DNA of 64,000 nt from Rhypophila decipiens (Eukaryota > Ascomycota > Sordariomycetes > Sordariales > Naviculisporaceae). Position numbers and translations under genes: made by a program. The notes below the pieces were generated by a model, which saw nothing but the letters and a program-made list of their open reading frames with translations, ran no database searches and had not been told where the DNA came from. This document shows positions 21,501-32,518 of this stretch, piece after piece (position 1 is the stretch's first letter; the number at the start of each line of letters is the position of its first letter). The stretch lies in NCBI GenBank assembly GCA_033297075.1, contig MU858141.1, positions 48,338 to 112,337 of the forward strand, given 5' to 3'.

Positions 21501-24500
21501 CAACTTTGAACTAATATCAGGTTAGGACTGTATGCGCCATAGTTTAATAAAGGTAAGCCTCCGTGTTAGGAAAGTACACGCCGTACGTTGTAGGCATAAA
21601 TAGGAGATAGTAATTTGCGAGTGCGAGGGTATGCGAGCCTCGGCGTTAGGACTCGCTTTATTTGGTAAGCCGGGTGGGCGTATCAACATTCTGTAGATCC
21701 TATCATCCTACCGTCCTACGCTTATAGTCTAGTAAATATGTCCTACAGGTCTTGATGTCCTACTTGCAAGGTAATATCTCCTTGTGTCAAGTTCCAGGTA
21801 GCTAGCTCATGGGGTAGTAGCCGTAAAGGATTCTAGGTAGAACATCACCAACGCCTTTCATTCCCTTGCTTACGTAGGCATATGAGAGTGACGGAATCGA
21901 TTCGGTTTGCACTTCCCTCCACCGATAGATAGTTGATGACTTCAAGACCAATATTTACTAATGCAGGAGTATGCATGAGTGAGATGGATCTCGGTGAGTG
22001 AGGTAGGTAAACTGTGAATGTCGTCATCACCTTGTTAAATAAATTGAAAACTGACTCATGGCGTTAATCACCGCAATATTTCTGATGCTGGCTGGCTGCT
22101 TGCCGGCTCGGTTGCTGCAAGGCCTAAGGACAGGTCTGGTATTCGGCAAACTTGGGCTAATATGTGAGAACACTTGGTCTAGGGTTAGCATGTTGATGGT
22201 CTCATCGGTCGTGATAAAAGCAACTGGTGATTGGATAGTGTCCTATGGTGAGCTTCGTGGTCTAGATGAGGTCTGTCGACCCGTGAAGCAGTGGTGCCTC
22301 CTGAGGTGCTGGTAATGCCAGGCTGGATATTACGCGGGGCGGTCATGACGCGCGAGACATATGTACGCCCAAAGATAGCGCCGAGCAGGATGGCTTCTCT
22401 GACGGCTGACTCCTGTTGACGTCGACTGTGAAATCCAATGACTCGGGTGTGACCTCGAGCTTGATGATCAGTTGGACAATCGGCCTGCTTGGGGCTAGAG
22501 GAGATGGGGAAGCATGAGGCTCTGCGGTTTCACACGGTTTAGTGAAATCAGGCAATCAAACTTGAACCGAACATCAGTGGTCATGTCCCAACAACGATAA
22601 AGAATAATATGTCTCGAAATGGTAAGAAGCACCTAAGGGTGTGATTACATGATGACGATTCGTGTTAGTGTTGCCTGCCGCGAGTGCATTGCAAGCGTTC
22701 AACCAACTGATCAGACCAGTAAAAGTATTGGTATGGTTACTCAGGGCCGGCATATAGATGAAGTGCCTTGCATCCGGCTGCCGTCTTTGGAATAGCCGGA
22801 AGAAAACTATACATCTCCAGTCACGCCGAGGTTTAGGGCCATGTGGCTGAGTTCCTTGTTAATTAAAGCCAAGCATGCAGACTTGACGAAGAGTTTTCCG
22901 CTAGCTGCAATAAAGTGGCCCATCATAATGTTTCTTTGGTGAGGGCGATGCTTAATGACTAAGTAATTACTGGTCTTGTGTCTCCTTCTTTCTTTGTCCA
23001 TTTCGTGAATGCTGGCGATAGTGTCGGCCGCATTCGTCGTCATCAACATTTAGTCTGCGACTGTTCCTGGCTATTATATAGGTTAGGCAGCGAAATACTC
23101 AAGTGTGTTGCACGGCATTGGCACATGGCAGGAGCACGACGGTTGGCATAGAACTACCCGAGTACCTGGGAATGGTGTGAACGGGTACGGGTCGAGTGTG
23201 TATTGGAAGACTCGTGTCGCACAAGTCGGGAATGCTCAAATGTGCCTTGTGGGTTACACGCACTCTAAAGTACCTTCCGGGCCTGCTGTGGTGTCGGATG
23301 GGTGTGCCGCAGAGCCGCATCATCTTGCAAAGGTACTTGGTGACACCCTGCCGCGCGGGATGGAGAGTACATGGCGGGGTGGGCCCGGTGGCTAAGATCT
23401 TATAATAGGTATGAGGACTCCTTTACTAGTTCATGGTTGACGAATCATTGCATATTTGAACATGTCGAGTCTATAGGATGAGGAACATGCCTTTCCGTGG
23501 TCAGCCGACTCCGACACGTTCTGTGCCGAGGACCAAGGTTCAGCCAAAGTACATTGCAGAAGGAATCGCAGTCCTCGTATAATGGGCTGAGTTAGGCATA
23601 TAAGTTTTTCTGCCTTGCCTTTGTTAGGTCTTTGCAGAGTCATATGCAGATATCGATACCTAGAGAGTTGTGGTGGAACAACTGTTGCAATGCAGGAACT
23701 TGAAACCGGTGTAAGACATGGATACAGCCACGAATATAGATTGACCTCGATTTGGCCCCCGTACAATCCTTACCGGTTACATAGAGAACTTGATCTTTGT
23801 GTATGCCACTTACTAGGTGTGTAAATTTCTGTATAATATCGAGAATAATTAGCCTTTGCTTGATATTGCAGTTCCACCCGCGATGTAGTACCGATGCACT
23901 GCATATCCTGTTTAGCGGCCCTACAAGAAGGAATTCCGAGGCATCACTGCCATCACTCGGGAGTTAGGCATTTTTCTTTCCTAGAAGCTGAACTCATAGT
24001 AAGCAGAACACGAACTGCCTTTCTGAGGCGAGACTGAAGACTGTAACACACCGTACACGGAGATGTGCCTGGCAAGGAAAGCATATCCGATATTCGAACA
24101 TAGGGGTTGACTGTTCTCGACGTGCTGTTAAAATTAGAAACAAAGTAAGGTTCTCCGTATTCACTCACGATTTACGAACTTCCAGCAGCTTCAAGCTTTG
24201 TCCCGGAGCCTTGCACAATTGGGAAAATTAGAGCCCTTGAGCCATCGGTGGGAGTGTGTAAACTGAAACTAAAACGGAGAGAGGACGGAGTCGGTGTGAA
24301 GAGCACGCGGGAACGAAGAGCCAACGTCAAATAGAGCATGAACTGAACGGAATGTCGTCGATGAATAGACAGACCTCCCCAGCTGATAGACAGAGACTTC
24401 GAAGAGCCGCCGGAACCTAACCTGAAGTATTAAACGTTCATGTGGTTCATTTAGCTCGACCTTTACGGGTATAGGCAGCGTTCCTTCAGACAAAAGCCAT

Positions 24501-25930
24501 TTAGCGGATTGAAGCTCGTCAGATCGAGGGATGAGGCGGTCTTGGTCGACGAACCTTGAAGTGATACGATCTCGGCCAGTCCTTGACATTACCAGTAGTT
24601 TAACACTGATATTTCTCATTCCCCGATAAGGACCAACTGGGATCAAGTATCCGCTCGATGGCATGAAACAATGTTTTGACTTACTTGGGACTTTTATTCA
24701 TCCAATGACCCTAGACCGTCACGATATAACCGCTCAATAATTTTCTGATCTGAAATCGGTCCTGGAGCCAGACCACTTGATGCCCACAAGCAAAGGAACT
24801 GTAAAGCGTTGAACTAGTCGACTTGTGACAGAAGCATGAAAACTATGTGAAGACTTGCAGGGCCTAACCATTTGCTCTGATGCTTTTTGCTCGAAGTGAG
24901 CAAGGAGACTAGAGTCCTGAGGCAAAGTTGGCCCAATCTGCCGTTTATTTTCTTTGTTTCCATATTAGCACAAGGTCTTATTATTGATAATAATTTGAAA
25001 ACGACTCTTGAGTTGAAGCTGCCAGACATATCGCAACACCTATAGATGAGACATATCCGTCCGGTAGAGAACATTACTGATGAAGAGTTCAAGCCGAAGC
25101 CCGTGTCTTGGCCTACATTTGCTGATGGATGATGGGAGAGTATTAGGCTGAGGGCAGGATCTTCAAGGCTGAACAGCCCGGCAAATTTGCCACCAGAAAG
25201 TAAACAAACCCCTTTTGCCTTTCCGCCACCCATGCATGACCTTGTAACAATATGCGGATCCCCCAGAGTGGAGCGCCGTTCAAAATTTAACTTCAAGACC
25301 CCAGTTTGTTGAAGTCGAAAGATGGTTCAAGAGAGTGGAGAAAGACTGCGCTCCTGCACAAAGGTTCGAATGCCCTGAAGAAGGTTGCTGGCGAGCTATC
25401 GGGTGATGTGTGATGAAAGATCCTAATTTAGCCTGGTTTTCCAAATGCAGCGACGAAAGGTAACTGACCTGACCTGAGGCAAAACTCAGCTGAAGCAGCT
25501 GAAAGAAACCTGAACCGGCCAGCCCTTGCATTACATAATGCAGGCCAAGACTGGTCGAGAACGCTGACAAGACCCTGCAAATGGGATTTGCCCCTCCCCC
25601 CACATGGTGTGCTGACTCAGCAGCGATAAGATTTCGGATCCGTCAAAGGACAGCGGGGCGCAAAGAGAAAAAAATTCAGAGGGGGGGTGGAAAGTTGGCG
25701 GGGTTGCCTGAATTCTGGCAAGATTAGATTTTATGCGGAGAAAACACAATTCCCAACCTTTTTCAATCCTAACCAATCTCCCTGCAACAAATTATTAGAG
25801 CCCAACCAACTCTCACGCAAACGGGCACTTGTAGCCCAGGTTTCGCTCGAGACCGACCTCCCCTCTTCGTTCTGCAATTCGGCTCGACTCGACTCGATCG
25901 ACCGAATCCTCGACAAAGCAACTGCAGACG
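15587..25930. other. 10.3-kb stretch without a convincing gene
   Basis: Scanned on both strands. Open frames are short, mutually overlapping and lack domains; only the frame at 18703-18921 looks marginally coding. The first half (to about 21.2 kb) has several long pyrimidine-rich tracts such as 19040-19200 and 20770-20830, as in long fungal leaders; the second half is closer to 50% AT with no recognisable transposon protein. The last 600 bases should include the promoter and leader of the New1-type gene. Confidence 0.5.
18703..18921 (+). CDS. Possible small Pro/Ser/Thr-rich protein or exon, unknown
   Basis: ATG at 18703 opens 72 residues (MSRDTYSSPTTSTSSYPKSS and onwards) with low-complexity start and a more structured end (IEAGRYPGVPEAM, TPAEWSLDRVYMTIAAG). 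Codon choice is C/G-rich at third positions, unlike the flanks. Just before the stop is a good donor (GCTG|GTGAGT at 18912), so this may be a first exon; an acceptor at about 18953 would append roughly 22 residues, with a rather short 43-nt intron. No domain recognised. It could equally be part of an untranslated leader. Confidence 0.25.
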   Translation: MSRDTYSSPTTSTSSYPKSSTPTGTPRPTAERPDPSQHAIEAGRYPGVPEAMVTPAEWSLDRVYMTIAAGEF

Positions 25931-28900
25931 ATGCCGCATCCTGTCTCGCCTCCTAACCAGACGACGAACATGGTTGTGCCCGTCAAAGCGGCCGATGGCG
26001 CTGGCCCTGCCCCAAGCGCGGCTGATGTCGCTGCCATTCTCACTACCGTGTTCTCGGCAAAGACTTCCAACGCTTCTATCGAGGCTGCCTATGCGCTCTG
26101 CGAACTCCTGTTGAACTCTGTCGGCGTGCGCGGGCTGAGCCAATACGGCGTCCTCGCCGAGATCAAGAAGGCGGCCACCGACAAGAAGAGCGTCGACCGC
26201 CGCGAATGCGCTCAGAACCTCCTGGGCGCCATCTTCGAGCGCCTCCCCCCACGCCAACGCGCCAGCGAGGCCGTTCTTCTTTTGCACGACAATGGCCTCA
26301 TTGCGTGCGCCCTGGATGCCCTGGCCGATAAGTCATCTATTGTCAAGGAGGCTGCCCAATACGGGATCGATGCTCTGTTCAATAACCTCAGCCCCGAGGC
26401 TTTGGTGGTCGGACTGATGCCTGCCTTGGTCGAGTACTTGAAGAAGGCGACTGGAAAATGGCAAGGTGCTCTCGGTGCCTCCATCCTCATAGAAAAGATG
26501 GCAGACAAGGCCAAAATCAAGATCGGAACAACCAAGGAGCAGTCCGAAGAGCAAGACATTCTCAGAGAAGCCATGGGAACCAAGCTTGCGACCCTGATTC
26601 CTATTGTCGAGGCGGGTATGTTGGACATGAAGATCGAAGTCGAGAAGCAGTCAGTCAAGACCATGACCGCTCTCACGACCCTCCTTTCCAATGACGACGT
26701 TACGCCGCGCATTCCGCTCCTCATTGAAACCATGCACAAGCCTTCGGCCGAGGCGATACAAAAGGCCATTCATGCGCTGTCCATGACAACCTTTGTTGCT
26801 GTCGTCACCTCGCCTGTCCTCGCCCTTCTCACGCCTTTCCTCGAACGCTCTCTCAACAACCCCGGCACACCCCAAGAAGTTCTCCGCCAGACCGTGGTCA
26901 TCACCGAAAACTTGACCAAGCTCGTCCACGATCCGATTGAGGCCCGGACCTTCCTCCCAAAACTGCAGCCCGGCATCAAGAGCGTCGTCAACCGTGCCTC
27001 GCTCCCTGAAGTTCGTGAGATTGCCACTCGGGCACTTGCTGTCATGGACAAGGCCATGGGTGATGACAAGACCAGCATCATCGAGCGCACAACAGCCGAC
27101 GATATCGCCAAGGTCTTGGATGCTGAAATCAAGAAGAACGGCGGTCTCCGGGCTCTCGACCTTGACACCTTCAAGGTCGTTCGTCCGTATATTTCTGCCA
27201 TGGTCTCCGAGGACGTCAACCACCGCCACATCAAGCGCATCACGGCTAATATTGGGCCCTATCTCAAGTCTCTCACCATCGATCCCGCCGCGCCTGAAGC
27301 CATCGCCGCCGCTGTTCATCAGTATTATCTCAAGGAAGACCAGCGTAAATTTGGAGTTCCCGAGAAGGAGGATGATGGAGAGATCGAGATTGTGAATGCT
27401 GATTTCTCGCTCGCTTACGGCGGTATGCTTCTCCTGTCCCACACCAATCTTCGTCTGCTCAAGGGCCACCGTTACGGCCTTTGCGGGAGGAACGGCGCCG
27501 GAAAATCCACCTTGATGAGGAGTATCGCCGGTGGCAAGCTTGAAGGTTTCCCATCTCAAGACGTGCTCCGCACCTGCTACGTGGAGCACAATCAAGGCGA
27601 AGATGCCGAAATAAGTATTCTGGACTTCATGGCCAAGGACCCGACAATCGCGCAAGAGGGACGCGAGAGAATCTCGACCGTTTTGGCGGAGTTCGGCTTC
27701 ACTGCTGGACCAGAGGGCCGGCAATCACAGAAGGTTGGATCACTTTCCGGCGGTTGGAAGATGAAGCTGGCGCTGGCTCGCGCGATGCTGCAGAAGGCCG
27801 ACGTCTTGCTGCTCGACGAACCTACTAACCATCTCGATGTGGCGAACATCAAGTGGTTGGAGGAATATCTCAAGTCGCACACTGATATTACAAGTTTGAT
27901 CGTGTCCCACGACTCCGGTTTCCTCGACAATGTTACCACCGACATCTATCATTACGAGCCCAACAAGAAACTCGCTCTCTACAAGGGTAATCTGGCAGCC
28001 TTCGTCAATGTTCGCCCCGAGGCCAAGAGCTACTACACTCTTTCCGCCTCGAACGTTCAGTTCAAGTTCCCCCCGCCTGGTATCCTTACTGGTGTCAAGT
28101 CTATGACCCGCGCAATCATCCGCATGACCAATGCGTCTTACACATACCCGGGCGCAACCAAGCCATCCCTCAGTGATGTGTCCTGCCAGTTGTCGCTCTC
28201 CTCCAGGGTGGCCATCATTGGACCCAACGGTGCTGGCAAGTCAACTTTGATCAAGATGTTGACGGGTGAGACCATTCCCACCACTGGCAAGGTTGAGAAG
28301 CACCCCAACTTGCGTATCGGCTACATCAAGCAGCACGCACTCGAGCACGTAGAGATGCATCTCGAGAAGACTCCCAACCAGTACTTGCAGTGGCGTTACG
28401 CCAACGGTGATGATCGCGAAGTTCACATGAAGCAGACACGTATTCTGTCCGACAAGGACAAGGAGCAGATGGAAAAGTTTGTTGATCTGGGCGGCGGCAA
28501 GGGAAAGCGCCAGGTTGAGGCACTTGTCGGTCGTCAAAAGTACAAGAAGACGTTCCAATACGAAGTGTAAGTTCCCCTCACTACCACTCTCGACAGGAAA
28601 CACTACTAACCCCTTGCCCAGAAAATGGCGCAACTTCCTGCCCAAGCACAACTCGCAGATTTCGCGCGAGACCCTTCTTGAGCTCGGTTTCCAGAAGCTG
28701 ATCCAGGAGTTTGATGATCACGAGGCGTCTCGCGAAGGCCTCGGGTACCGCGAACTCCAGCCGTCAGTCATCAGCAAGCACTTTGAGGATCTTGGCCTCG
28801 ACCCCGAAATTGCCAACCACAACGAGATCGGCTCGCTCTCTGGCGGACAAAAGGTCAAGGTTGTCATTGCCGGCGCCATGTGGAACAACCCCCATTTGCT

Positions 28901-29384
28901 CGTGCTCGACGAGCCTACTAACTTCTTGGACCGGGACTCGCTCGGTGGTCTGGCTGTCGCCATCCGCGACTTCAAGGGTGGCGTCGTCATGATTTCCCAC
29001 AACGAAGAGTTTGTTGGTGCCCTCGCGTCTGAGCAATGGCACGTCAATGACGGCCGTGTGACCCATCGTGGCCAGGCCGCTGTCTCCATGGATCGGTTCG
29101 AGGACTCTAGAGGACCCGCGAGCGCCATCACCAGCGGACTGAACACGCCCGCCATGAGCTCCAGCGTCGTCAGCAGCGCGGTGAACTCGGGGGCCGAGGA
29201 TAACGGCTCTCCTAGCGGTGTGACTGGCGAGGAAATGAAGTTCCGCGCGAGGAAAAAGAAGAAGATGACCAAGAAGGAGCTCAAGGAGCGCGAGGTGCGC
29301 AGGCGGTTGAGGCACATTGAGTGGCTCAACAGCCCCAAGGGAACGCCGCATCCTGCTGACACCGATGATGAGGCCGACAACTAA
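25931..29384 (+). CDS. New1/Elf1-type eEF3-like ABC ATPase (ABCF)
   Basis: Exons 25931..28566 and 28622..29384, with a 55-nt intron (GTAAGT donor, GCCCAG acceptor) splitting a Val codon, give 1132 residues. Order: N-terminal HEAT-like helical region (about 25-430); ABC1 with Walker A GRNGAGKS at 519, signature LSGGW and Walker B DEPTNHLD at 630; ABC2 with Walker A GPNGAGKS at 764, a chromodomain-like insert (YEVKWRNFLPK), signature LSGGQ and DEPTNFLD; and a basic tail (RKKKKMTKKELKE) ending SPKGTPHPADTDDE. The YEVKW insert, the HEASREGLGYREL segment and the SPKGTP tail match yeast New1 and fission-yeast Elf1 rather than eEF3. New1 binds ribosomes near the eEF3 site and aids termination and recycling. 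The Q/N-rich prion region of yeast New1 is absent. A start at 25970 (MVVPVKAADG) is also possible. Confidence 0.9.
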
Positions 29385-30176
29385 TGGATGCATTACATTG
29401 GTACTGGTGGGACAAGGCGACGTCCTTGTTGTTTGGGGAAATATATGGGTCTGCTGGGGTTTTGTGCGTACATACCATTGGCCTGTTGTTCCCTAGCGGA
29501 GAGTGATAGAAGATCACATGAGTACTAGACAAAATAGAAAGAAGGGCCATGATCGGGGTAGAAAAGAATGAGACAGTAGTCGCATGGGATCATGATGGGT
29601 ATTGGGCTGATGGTTGGGTTCTTTTTCTCACGCAGGGATAGACGCTTAAAATCGGGACGGCTTATAGAGGCGTTTTTTGTTTTGTTAGTTTCTGGTTTAT
29701 TTGCAACGTATATTCTGGCTTAATGTCTCCTACTTTCTCTTCATGCCTGTTCCCTGGCGACGTCGCACCTGCTTTCAGTATTCCCATAGAACTGCGGAGG
29801 GTAGACCTCTTGAATATGTCCTTTGTACTTTGCAAAGCTCGTCCCTTTCCCACAGCTCATCAATTCCTGTGCATTTGTGCCCCGTGGGCCTTTTCCCAAA
29901 TAAATCCCATCACCTCTTGCTATTAAAATCTGTTTGGCTCTCCACAGTATCGCCGCCGATACCAGGGCAAGGTTTGGCAATGAGAACCATCCAAGTGGAA
30001 GACTGAACGGACGGTTTCGGATTCAAAGTAGATGCTGTGAATGGCCAAGCCAGACCGACGTCAAGGCTCTGTGGGATCTGAGCTGGGAGGGGGTTTCTTC
30101 ACCGACGAACTAACTTTTCTCCACACATTTGGTACATAAAGCCCACACCTTATCCTTGTCTTCAACGAATCAAGAG
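29385..30176. other. Intergenic stretch, no gene seen
   Basis: About 790 bases covering the 3' region of the New1-type gene and the 5' flank of the tRNA gene. No open frame with protein-like features. Confidence 0.6.
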
Positions 30177-30248
30177 GCCCGCTTGGCTCAGTGGTAGAGC
30201 GTATCACTAGTAATGATAAGGTCATCAGTTCGATTCTGATAGTGGGCA
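30177..30248 (+). tRNA. tRNA-Thr(AGU)
   Basis: A 72-nt cloverleaf without intron. Acceptor stem GCCCGCT pairs with AGTGGGC (one G-T), discriminator A. D arm GCTC/GAGC with AGTGGTA loop, anticodon stem TATCA/TGATA with loop CTAGTAA (anticodon AGT), variable AGGTC, T arm ATCAG/CTGAT with loop TTCGATT. Internal A and B boxes are present (TGGCTCAGTGG, GTTCGATTC). CCA is not encoded, as expected for a nuclear eukaryotic gene. Confidence 0.97.
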
Positions 30249-30257
30249 TCGCATTCC

Positions 30258-30263
30258 TTTTTT
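30258..30263 (+). terminator. Pol III terminator of tRNA-Thr
   Basis: A run of six T starts ten bases after the tRNA 3' end, the usual RNA polymerase III stop signal. Confidence 0.85.
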
Positions 30264-31280
30264 GGATTGTTTTCTTTTCCTTTTAACCTTTCACGCCATT
30301 GGAGTTCCTTTCATGGCTTGACTTTTTATTATTATTACGAAATACTTGCCGAAAGGGGCTTCTCTAACCTTGTCTCTCACTCATTAGTTACAGACTATAT
30401 TATCTGTATATACAATAACAATGGTAGCAACGATTCTTTTACATATCACAGTCGAGTGTTTGGTAGGTGAAGTAGTTCTTTTGCTACTTAATTAACATGT
30501 CTTTGGTTAATCTCTATGTTGAATCTCACTCAATTGTTTCCAATTCCCAGTAGAGTCCCAATGCATACATCCCATATGATCCCGTTTCAATGCCCCGAAT
30601 GGCCGCGGGTGGGCGGGCGGCAAGTTGAGATAGATACCGATGTTCATTGTTAGGTATCCCAATGCATTTCCATGAGATGAGAACATCCACCTTCCAGTCC
30701 TCACAATTCTTTCCACGCGAAAAAGAAAGTCCATCCATAGTCTGTGGTCACTTTCTATATCATCCTACTTGATGCAAGCTCCCAGCTCCTCGATCTCATC
30801 AGAAGGATGATGACACCGGTTCGACCAGCCGATTGCTTGCATATTGTGATCTGGTTGTCGATAGGATATATAAAATACACACTCGAAACTGTGGTTGTTT
30901 TCTTCTTCTCGTGGTTAGAACGGCGAGGTTGGAGATGGGTTCTCGGTCATGGTGGGGTTAGTTATGTGGGATGGAGGTGTGTAGTGTGGTGAAGTGAGTG
31001 AGCAAAGGTATTGAGATACCGAGTTGTAGTGCAACATCAATGATCACATCTGGATCTCCATCAAATGAGGAGGCGGGGAAAGACAGAGACCGCCTGTGTA
31101 ATCTGGTGTCACGATATGTGAACAAAATCCGATCTGGATGCCAGATATCCTCGTACGGATGCTGCGACGTAGCGGAAACCATCACGCTTATAACGTCAAG
31201 TTGTTTGGCATGATATTAATGAACTGCGGGCATGGCGAGACAGCCGGGGTATGAAGCAGGTGTGCTCATTTCGAGATGAT

Positions 31281-31690
31281 GCCTCTCTCTTTTATTCTCA
31301 GACTCCAGCTGAGTGAGCGCCCCCTCTGCTGTCTTTTGGTCTCTCTATATTCTCAATGGGAGAAGACATGATCAGAAATGGTCTGATATAAAAGCTGCCC
31401 AGAGATGATGCCTGTCGGTCGCGCCGAGTCTGCATTGTCTTGAGACTTCCTGTCGATTGGTGTTTTTTTTTTTTTCGTGTTGCCCATGATTCGGGACTTT
31501 GTTGCCCGTGATTTGGGACTCTTCTGTCCGTGCATTTTGTTGATTCGGTGTTGGAGCGAATAGCGCTCGGGTCGGCGAATGCGAATAACGCTTCATGCCG
31601 TTTTGATGCAAATGGTGCATTATGTCAAAAAGCAATAGGCCTTTCTTGGAAAGAGGGGGCGCTCAGCTGGAGTCTGTGAGAGAGAGAGGC
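31281..31690. repeat. Inverted repeat, arms 31281..31327 and 31652..31690
   Basis: Arms read GCCTCTCTCT, then CAGACTCCAGCTGAG and GCGCCCCCTCT, in opposite orientation, with a 6-bp and a 3-bp indel between them. They enclose 324 bases without coding potential. This could be a small non-autonomous element or a structural repeat; no target-site duplication was identified. Confidence 0.75.
31479..31522 (+). repeat. Two 22-bp tandem copies
   Basis: GTTGCCCATGATTCGGGACT plus TT at 31479 is followed immediately by GTTGCCCGTGATTTGGGACT plus CT at 31501, with a weaker third copy after it. It lies inside the inverted-repeat pair. Confidence 0.7.
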
Positions 31691-31899
31691 GATGTCCTGG
31701 TGCCGCAATGAGCCCGGTTGTTTGAAGTTGATGAGTTTCGATTATTGTTTACTTGCATGTGATCAACAAGTTGTTTGGGAGTGGGATATATGATCGTTGT
31801 TGTCCAGAATTTTGTTGGTTGTTGTATGGGCACAAATAATGTGGTTTTGTTTCGAATGCTGTGCTGTAAAACAATCGGGATCAAAGGTTAAAGAGTCGA

Positions 31900-32484
31900 T
31901 CAAGAGCGGGATGGTTTCGAAGAACAGTTGACGGTTTTGTAGTGACGCCTGCCGTTGTCTTGTCGAAAGAGCTTTCCGCACCTGGGACACTCGAACGCCG
32001 TGGCTGGGTCGAGGCCGTAGTGCTTGATTTGGTGCTTCGCGAGATCCTTCTGCAGAGCGCATTTGTAGTCACACCCTGGAAAGTCGCATGAGTGCTTTTT
32101 TGGGCGGCGACGGCCAGAGCTCGTTGAGTTCTTGGAGGATCCCGAAGTCCCTGGGGTTGCGAGTGTTGTCGGGCTTTGGCTGTTGCCAGAGGTCGGAGTT
32201 GAGTCGATGGGGGAGGGGTTGCGAATTGGTGATGGCGTTGGCGGTGACGTTGGTTCGTAGAGCCATGTCATTAATTGGTCCCATTCGGGAATCCCTCCTG
32301 AGAGGTCGAATACTGCTTGGTCGAACGTGAAGGAAGCAGGGTCGATATCAGGAGGAAAGCCATGGGGTTGGTTGAGGTCGTGCGATGACCTGTTCTGCGC
32401 GGGAATGTCGGCAAAAAGATCGGTGTCGAGTTGAGCTGGTTGCAGAAGTCCTGACCAGAGGCCGAAGTGTGCGATAATGTAAAC
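31900..32484 (-). CDS. C2H2 zinc-finger protein, probable transcription factor (5' end unresolved)
   Basis: The C-terminal part is certain: a Pro/Ser/Thr-rich spacer (SPPTPSPIRNPSP), a basic stretch (SGRRRPKKH), finger 1 with spacing C-x4-C-x12-H-x3-H (CDFPGCDYKCALQKDLAKHQ then IKH), and finger 2 as a C2HC variant (CPRCGKLFRQDNGRRHY then KTVNC) near the C-terminus. This short-spaced pair ending in Cys is common in Pezizomycotina factors. The first ATG in this frame is at 32271 (123 residues), but the frame is open and protein-like up to 32484 (LDTDLFADIPAQN, FTFDQAVFDLSGGIPEWDQL), with no ATG before a TAA. An upstream exon is therefore likely, joined at an acceptor near 32483 or 32450; I could not identify it. 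Function as a DNA-binding regulator is inferred from the fingers. Confidence 0.7.
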   Translation of the reverse strand, partial: VYIIAHFGLWSGLLQPAQLDTDLFADIPAQNRSSHDLNQPHGFPPDIDPASFTFDQAVFDLSGGIPEWDQLMTWLYEPTSPPTPSPIRNPSPIDSTPTSGNSQSPTTLATPGTSGSSKNSTSSGRRRPKKHSCDFPGCDYKCALQKDLAKHQIKHYGLDPATAFECPRCGKLFRQDNGRRHYKTVNCSSKPSRS

Positions 32485-32488
32485 TTAT

Positions 32489-32518
32489 GGCCGCCGCTTG
32501 ATCTGTTTGGCGGCGGCC
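32489..32518. repeat. GC-rich hairpin just upstream of the zinc-finger reading frame
   Basis: GGCCGCCGC (32489-32497) and GCGGCGGCC (32510-32518) are perfect 9-bp inverted copies separated by 12 bases. On the minus-strand transcript this would be a stable stem-loop in the leader, or in an intron, immediately before the open frame. Confidence 0.85.

Larger units (their letters stand above)
30264..31899. other. Intergenic stretch with inverted repeat and poly-T tract
   Basis: About 1.6 kb between the tRNA and the stop of the zinc-finger gene. It holds the inverted repeat 31281-31690, the tandem pair at 31479-31522 and a T13 run at about 31463-31475. No coding sequence recognised. Confidence 0.5.

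Noticed and set aside
24269..25296. Minus frames of 131 and 160 residues upstream of the New1-type gene
   Set aside because: Briefly protein-like, but no family, no intron solution joining them and no conserved motif; a decayed gene cannot be excluded.
26651..27724. Long minus-strand frame opposite the New1-type gene
   Set aside because: Shadow of a strongly coding plus strand with GC-biased third positions; no domain.
30061..30249. Minus-strand frame beginning MPTIRIELMTLSLLVIR
   Set aside because: It is the antisense of the tRNA-Thr gene, a known type of spurious protein call.
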